NCBI GenBank assembly: GCA_002441865.1 | Contig: DJNY01000214.1 | Location: 4,532 to 13,303, forward strand | Origin: Lachnospiraceae bacterium UBA6452 | GTDB lineage: Bacteria > Bacillota > Clostridia > Lachnospirales > Lachnospiraceae | Direction: 5' to 3' | DNA: 8,772 nt | Part shown: piece after piece, positions 6,068 to 8,772 of the stretch | Layout of the letters: each line of letters begins with the position of its first letter | Position numbering within the stretch: position 1 is the stretch's first letter | Translations under genes and position numbers: made by a program | The notes under the pieces: model-generated | What the model saw: the letters and a program-made list of their open reading frames with translations, nothing else | The model's database searches: none | What the model was told of the DNA's origin: nothing

Positions 6068-8343
6068 AAAAAATTTTGATTTATGCGGGAACAACAGAAG
6101 GCAGAGAACTGGCACAGGAGCTTGCCAAAGAGCGTATTTACTGCGACATCAGTGTGGCAACGGAATATGGCAGGCAGATCATGGATGAAGAGATTTCGCC
6201 GTATATTGGTATTTTGCAGGGCAGAATGACGGCAGAACAAATGCATTTGCAGTGTGAAAGAGAGCAGTATCTGGCGGTAGTAGATGCAACACATCCGTAT
6301 GCAACAGAGGCATCTGCGAATATCCGGGAAAGTCTGAGGGGATTGGATATTCCTTATTTCAGGCTGGGGAGAGAAAGCATTCCGGCAGAAAAAGAACAGG
6401 ACCATGAGACTGACAGCAGCCGGAAAATGACAGAATATTTTCAAAATACAGCAGCTTGTATGGAGGCGTTAAAGAAAACAGAAGGCACGATATTTCTGAC
6501 AACAGGCAGTAAGGAGCTTTCCGTTTTCTGCCAGGAGGAAGTTATCAGAAAACGACTGGTCGTACGTGTGCTTCCGGGGATGGAGAGTCTGCAGGAGTGT
6601 GTTAAAAACGGATTGGAAGGCAGACAGATCATTGCCATGCAGGGACCGTTCTCAAAAGAAATGAATCTTGCCATGATCAGACAATATCATGCCTCCGTTC
6701 TGGTTACCAAGGAAAGCGGTAAAACCGGTGGGGAGGATACGAAGCTTGCTGCAGCCAGGGAAGCACAGATTCCAAGCTATATCATTCTCAGACCAGATGA
6801 AAAAACACCTGTTATGGACAGGAGCGAAGTGCTGGAGCAGCTCAGAAGGCTGGAAGGTGTGACATGTCCACTAAATCAAAAATCGCAGGAAGGACAAGAT
6901 CTGGTTAACCAGTATGACACAAAAACAGAAGAGGTAGTTTGCCAGAAATTTCATGAATGTCAGGAAAATGAAGAGCAGGAAAAGAAAACGGCGCAACAAC
7001 GAAATCTGCAGATCACTCTGGCAGGGATTGGCATGGGCGCAGAAGCTTTGCTGACAGATGAAGTTAAGAAGCGGATCGCGGAAGCAGATTATGTGTTTGG
7101 CGCAAAACGTATGGTAGAAAGCGTAATAAAATTATGTAAACAAAATGTAAAAACATACAACTGTTATTTACCGAAAGATATTATACCTGTAATTGAAAAA
7201 ATACAGGGAAAATCTGCAAAAATTGTCGTTTTGTTTTCCGGGGATACAGGATTTTACAGTGGCTGTGAAAAATTGTATGATAAATTATGTAAACTGTATA
7301 AAGTAGAAATACTGCCGGGGATTTCTTCACTTTCCATGCTTTCAGCACGGACTGGGATCAGCTGGCAGGATGCGAAAATCTTATCAACCCATGGCGTGGA
7401 GCCTGCGTTGTGGAAGAGCAGATTGCTGGATGCGGCAAAGCATGAGAAAAAGACCTTTTTCCTGACATCTGGTGCAGCAGACGTGCAGGAAATTGGCAAT
7501 CTGTTGATCAATGAATTTGCGGAAGAAGATTGGAAAAACTTAAAAATATACCTGGGGTACCAGCTTTCTTATCCGCAGGAGTGGGTCAGATGTCTGACAG
7601 TAGAAGAATTATGTAAACTAGTAGACGAGGGTCAGAAGAATAATTTGCAGGATGATCTACAGAATAGTTTACAAGATGGTCTGCAAGATGATCAGCAGGA
7701 TAGGCTGAAAGAAGGTCTGTACGTTGGTATGCTTATCAATGAACAGCCAAAGGAGCGCAGGCTGACACCGGGGTATCCGGATGAAGCATTTATACGCGGA
7801 CAGGTTCCTATGACAAAGGAAGAAGTACGGGCAGTTTCTATATGTAAATTACGTTTGACAGAGGATGCGGTTGTATATGATATCGGAAGCGGGACGGGTT
7901 CTGTGTCGGTGGAAATCGCAGCATTGTCAGCGAGTATACAGGTATATGCCATGGAAGTAAACGAAGAAGCAGTTTCATTGCTGGAAGAAAATTGCAGGAA
8001 ATTTGGTTTGCATAACGTGAAAAGTATCCACACAAAGGCACCGGATGGAATTGAAGAACTGACGATGGCAACACATGCTTTTATTGGAGGCAGCAAGGGA
8101 AATCTGCGGGAAATTCTGTGGACACTATATCGAAAAAATAACCATATGCGGATCGTAGTCAATGCAGTCAGCATGGAAACAATCTGTCAGATGCAGGAGT
8201 TGTTAAAGGAATTACCGATAGAGCAGGAAGAAATTTTGCAGCTTTCGGTAACAAAGACAAAACGGCTTGGCAATTATCATATGCTGCAGGCGGCAAATCC
8301 GGTATACATATATGCATTTACATTTGCGAAGATATCAAATTAG
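6064..8343 (+). CDS. cbiJ-cbiE-cbiT: Trifunctional CbiJ-CbiE-CbiT fusion: cobalt-precorrin-6A reductase / C5- and C15-methyltransferases
   Basis: One 759-residue frame carries three corrin enzymes. CbiJ (about 1-263; cobalt-precorrin-6A to 6B, a pyridine-nucleotide-dependent reductase) shows YAGTTEGREL (7-16), VDATHPYA (73-80), TTGSKEL (146-152), MQGPFS (192-197) and VTKESGKTGG (214-223). A polar Gln/Glu/Lys linker (264-314) leads to CbiE (about 315-523; C5 methylation), with LAGIGMG (319-325), FSGDTGFYSG (391-400), LPGISS (417-422) and STHG (441-444). A second linker (524-552) is a tetrapeptide repeat. CbiT (about 563-755; C15 methylation and decarboxylation of the C12 acetate) has DEAFIRGQVPMTKEEVRA (573-590), the class I SAM site VYDIGSGTGSVSVE (604-617) and FIGGSKGNL (673-681). 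The E-T pair resembles CobL of the aerobic route; adding CbiJ in front covers three consecutive reactions. No internal stop or frameshift is seen. It starts inside the cbiH stop. Confidence 0.95.
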   Translation: MKKILIYAGTTEGRELAQELAKERIYCDISVATEYGRQIMDEEISPYIGILQGRMTAEQMHLQCEREQYLAVVDATHPYATEASANIRESLRGLDIPYFRLGRESIPAEKEQDHETDSSRKMTEYFQNTAACMEALKKTEGTIFLTTGSKELSVFCQEEVIRKRLVVRVLPGMESLQECVKNGLEGRQIIAMQGPFSKEMNLAMIRQYHASVLVTKESGKTGGEDTKLAAAREAQIPSYIILRPDEKTPVMDRSEVLEQLRRLEGVTCPLNQKSQEGQDLVNQYDTKTEEVVCQKFHECQENEEQEKKTAQQRNLQITLAGIGMGAEALLTDEVKKRIAEADYVFGAKRMVESVIKLCKQNVKTYNCYLPKDIIPVIEKIQGKSAKIVVLFSGDTGFYSGCEKLYDKLCKLYKVEILPGISSLSMLSARTGISWQDAKILSTHGVEPALWKSRLLDAAKHEKKTFFLTSGAADVQEIGNLLINEFAEEDWKNLKIYLGYQLSYPQEWVRCLTVEELCKLVDEGQKNNLQDDLQNSLQDGLQDDQQDRLKEGLYVGMLINEQPKERRLTPGYPDEAFIRGQVPMTKEEVRAVSICKLRLTEDAVVYDIGSGTGSVSVEIAALSASIQVYAMEVNEEAVSLLEENCRKFGLHNVKSIHTKAPDGIEELTMATHAFIGGSKGNLREILWTLYRKNNHMRIVVNAVSMETICQMQELLKELPIEQEEILQLSVTKTKRLGNYHMLQAANPVYIYAFTFAKISN
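7645..7716 (+). repeat. 12-bp coding repeat, six units, in the CbiE-CbiT linker
   Basis: Six consecutive 12-bp units encode LQDD-LQNS-LQDG-LQDD-QQDR-LKEG (residues 528-551 of the fusion). The period is clear at protein level, Leu-Gln-Asp-Xaa, and at DNA level, with a pyrimidine-rich Leu codon, CAG/CAA, GAT and a variable codon. Synonymous differences between units (ttg, cta, tta, ctg; cag, caa) show that it has had time to diverge. It lies between the last CbiE strand region and the CbiT N-terminus, so it is probably a flexible or helical spacer. Confidence 0.85.
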
Positions 8344-8416
8344 AATATCAAAAAGACCAGGTATCACGTAATCCGAGAAACATATACCAGGAAATAAATA
8401 AGCAAGGAGAACCGGC
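8344..8416 (+). other. Gap between the fusion gene and cbiA
   Basis: A 73-bp spacer with no coding signal. It contains a weak inverted repeat, GGTAT (8360-8364) with ATACC (8384-8388), whose 19-nt loop makes it unconvincing, and ends in the cbiA ribosome site. No terminator-like T-run is present, which is consistent with read-through into cbiA. Confidence 0.6.
8404..8410 (+). promoter_or_regulatory. Strong ribosome binding site of cbiA
   Basis: AAGGAGA at 8404-8410 is the best Shine-Dalgarno in the window, 6 nt before ATG 8417. It fixes the start of a gene whose end lies outside the window. Confidence 0.85.
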
Positions 8417-8772
8417 ATGACATATCCAAGAATTATGATTGCAGCGCCAAAGAGCGGAAGCGGAAAGACATATATTACCTGTGCTTTATTACAGGCATTG
8501 CAAATGCACGGATATCATGTGGGGGCATTTAAAAGCGGTCCGGATTATATTGATCCAATGTTTCATGAAACAGTTCTGGGAATTTCCTCCAAAAATCTGG
8601 ATCCATTCTTTTCGGAAAAGGAACAGGTCAGAAAATTATTTCAATTCAATAACAGCTATGATGTTTCGGTCATAGAAGGTGTCATGGGACTGTATGACGG
8701 ACTGGGTGGAATTACAAAAAAGGCATCTGCTTATGAACTGGCATGTGATTTACAAACACCTGTGATTCTTGT
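8417..8772 (+). CDS. cbiA: Cobyrinate a,c-diamide synthase CbiA (3' partial)
   Basis: Glutamine-dependent, ATP-driven amidation of the c and then a acetate side chains of cobyrinate, giving cobyrinic acid a,c-diamide. The window holds the first 118 codons plus two bases; about 450 residues are usual, so roughly a quarter is visible. The N-terminus MTYPRIMIAAPKSGSGKT contains the P-loop (APKSGSGKT, 10-18). GAFKSGPDYIDPMFH (36-50) and NLDPFF (60-65) are family motifs, and VIEGVMGLYDGL (85-96) is the Walker B-like strand with the EGVMGLYDG signature shared with CobB. The glutamine amidotransferase domain, expected at the C-terminus, lies beyond the window. CbiP is the main paralogue to exclude; KSGPDYIDP and EGVMGLYDG favour CbiA. 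The strong ribosome site suggests independent initiation after the 73-bp gap. Confidence 0.95.
   Translation, partial: MTYPRIMIAAPKSGSGKTYITCALLQALQMHGYHVGAFKSGPDYIDPMFHETVLGISSKNLDPFFSEKEQVRKLFQFNNSYDVSVIEGVMGLYDGLGGITKKASAYELACDLQTPVIL

Noticed and set aside
8360..8388. Inverted repeat GGTAT/ATACC before cbiA
   Set aside because: A 5-bp stem with a 19-nt loop and no T-run is within what short AT-rich spacers give by chance.
8439..8675. A 78-codon + strand open frame near the right edge
   Set aside because: It lies in a different frame inside cbiA, whose own frame from 8417 is open to the window end and matches the family motif by motif.

Overview
The window is one co-directional (+ strand) stretch of an oxygen-independent cobalamin (vitamin B12) biosynthesis operon. 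Moderate GC content, purine-rich ribosome binding sites, the gene set and the style of the proteins suggest a Firmicute of class Clostridia, most likely a Lachnospiraceae-type gut anaerobe. That taxonomic guess comes from protein and codon flavour only. CbiD and CbiG together mark the anaerobic, early-cobalt-insertion route.

Layout: 1-1066 cobD (5' end outside the window, with an apparent frameshift near 69-86); 1112-1750 cbiC; 1758-1800 a two-tier hairpin between cbiC and cbiD; 1835-2977 cbiD; 3008-3772 cbiF; 3814-4875 cbiG; 4876-5254 a long AT-rich gap holding a degenerate 63-bp tandem repeat; 5255-6067 cbiH; 6064-8343 a single gene encoding a CbiJ-CbiE-CbiT three-enzyme fusion; 8417-8772 the 5' part of cbiA, which runs off the window.

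How the genes work together: CbiH (C17 methylation and ring contraction), CbiF (C11 methylation), CbiG (opening of the ring-A lactone, losing the C20 fragment) and CbiD (C1 methylation) carry the cobalt-corrinoid to cobalt-precorrin-6A. The fusion protein then covers the next three steps: reduction to 6B (CbiJ), C15 methylation with decarboxylation (CbiT) and C5 methylation (CbiE). CbiC moves a methyl group from C11 to C12 to give cobyrinate, and CbiA amidates the a and c side chains. CobD supplies the aminopropanol-phosphate arm of the nucleotide loop. CbiL, the chelatase, CbiB, CbiP and the CobU/S/T functions are not in the window. No transposon, phage gene, tRNA, rRNA, CRISPR array or recognisable cobalamin riboswitch was seen.

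The enzymology is conventional. The points worth a second look are structural: the triple fusion, the 63-bp repeat whose last copy supplies the sequence just upstream of cbiH, a 12-bp coding repeat in the CbiE-CbiT linker, an 18-bp duplication inside cbiG, the cobD frameshift, and the cbiC-cbiD hairpin.
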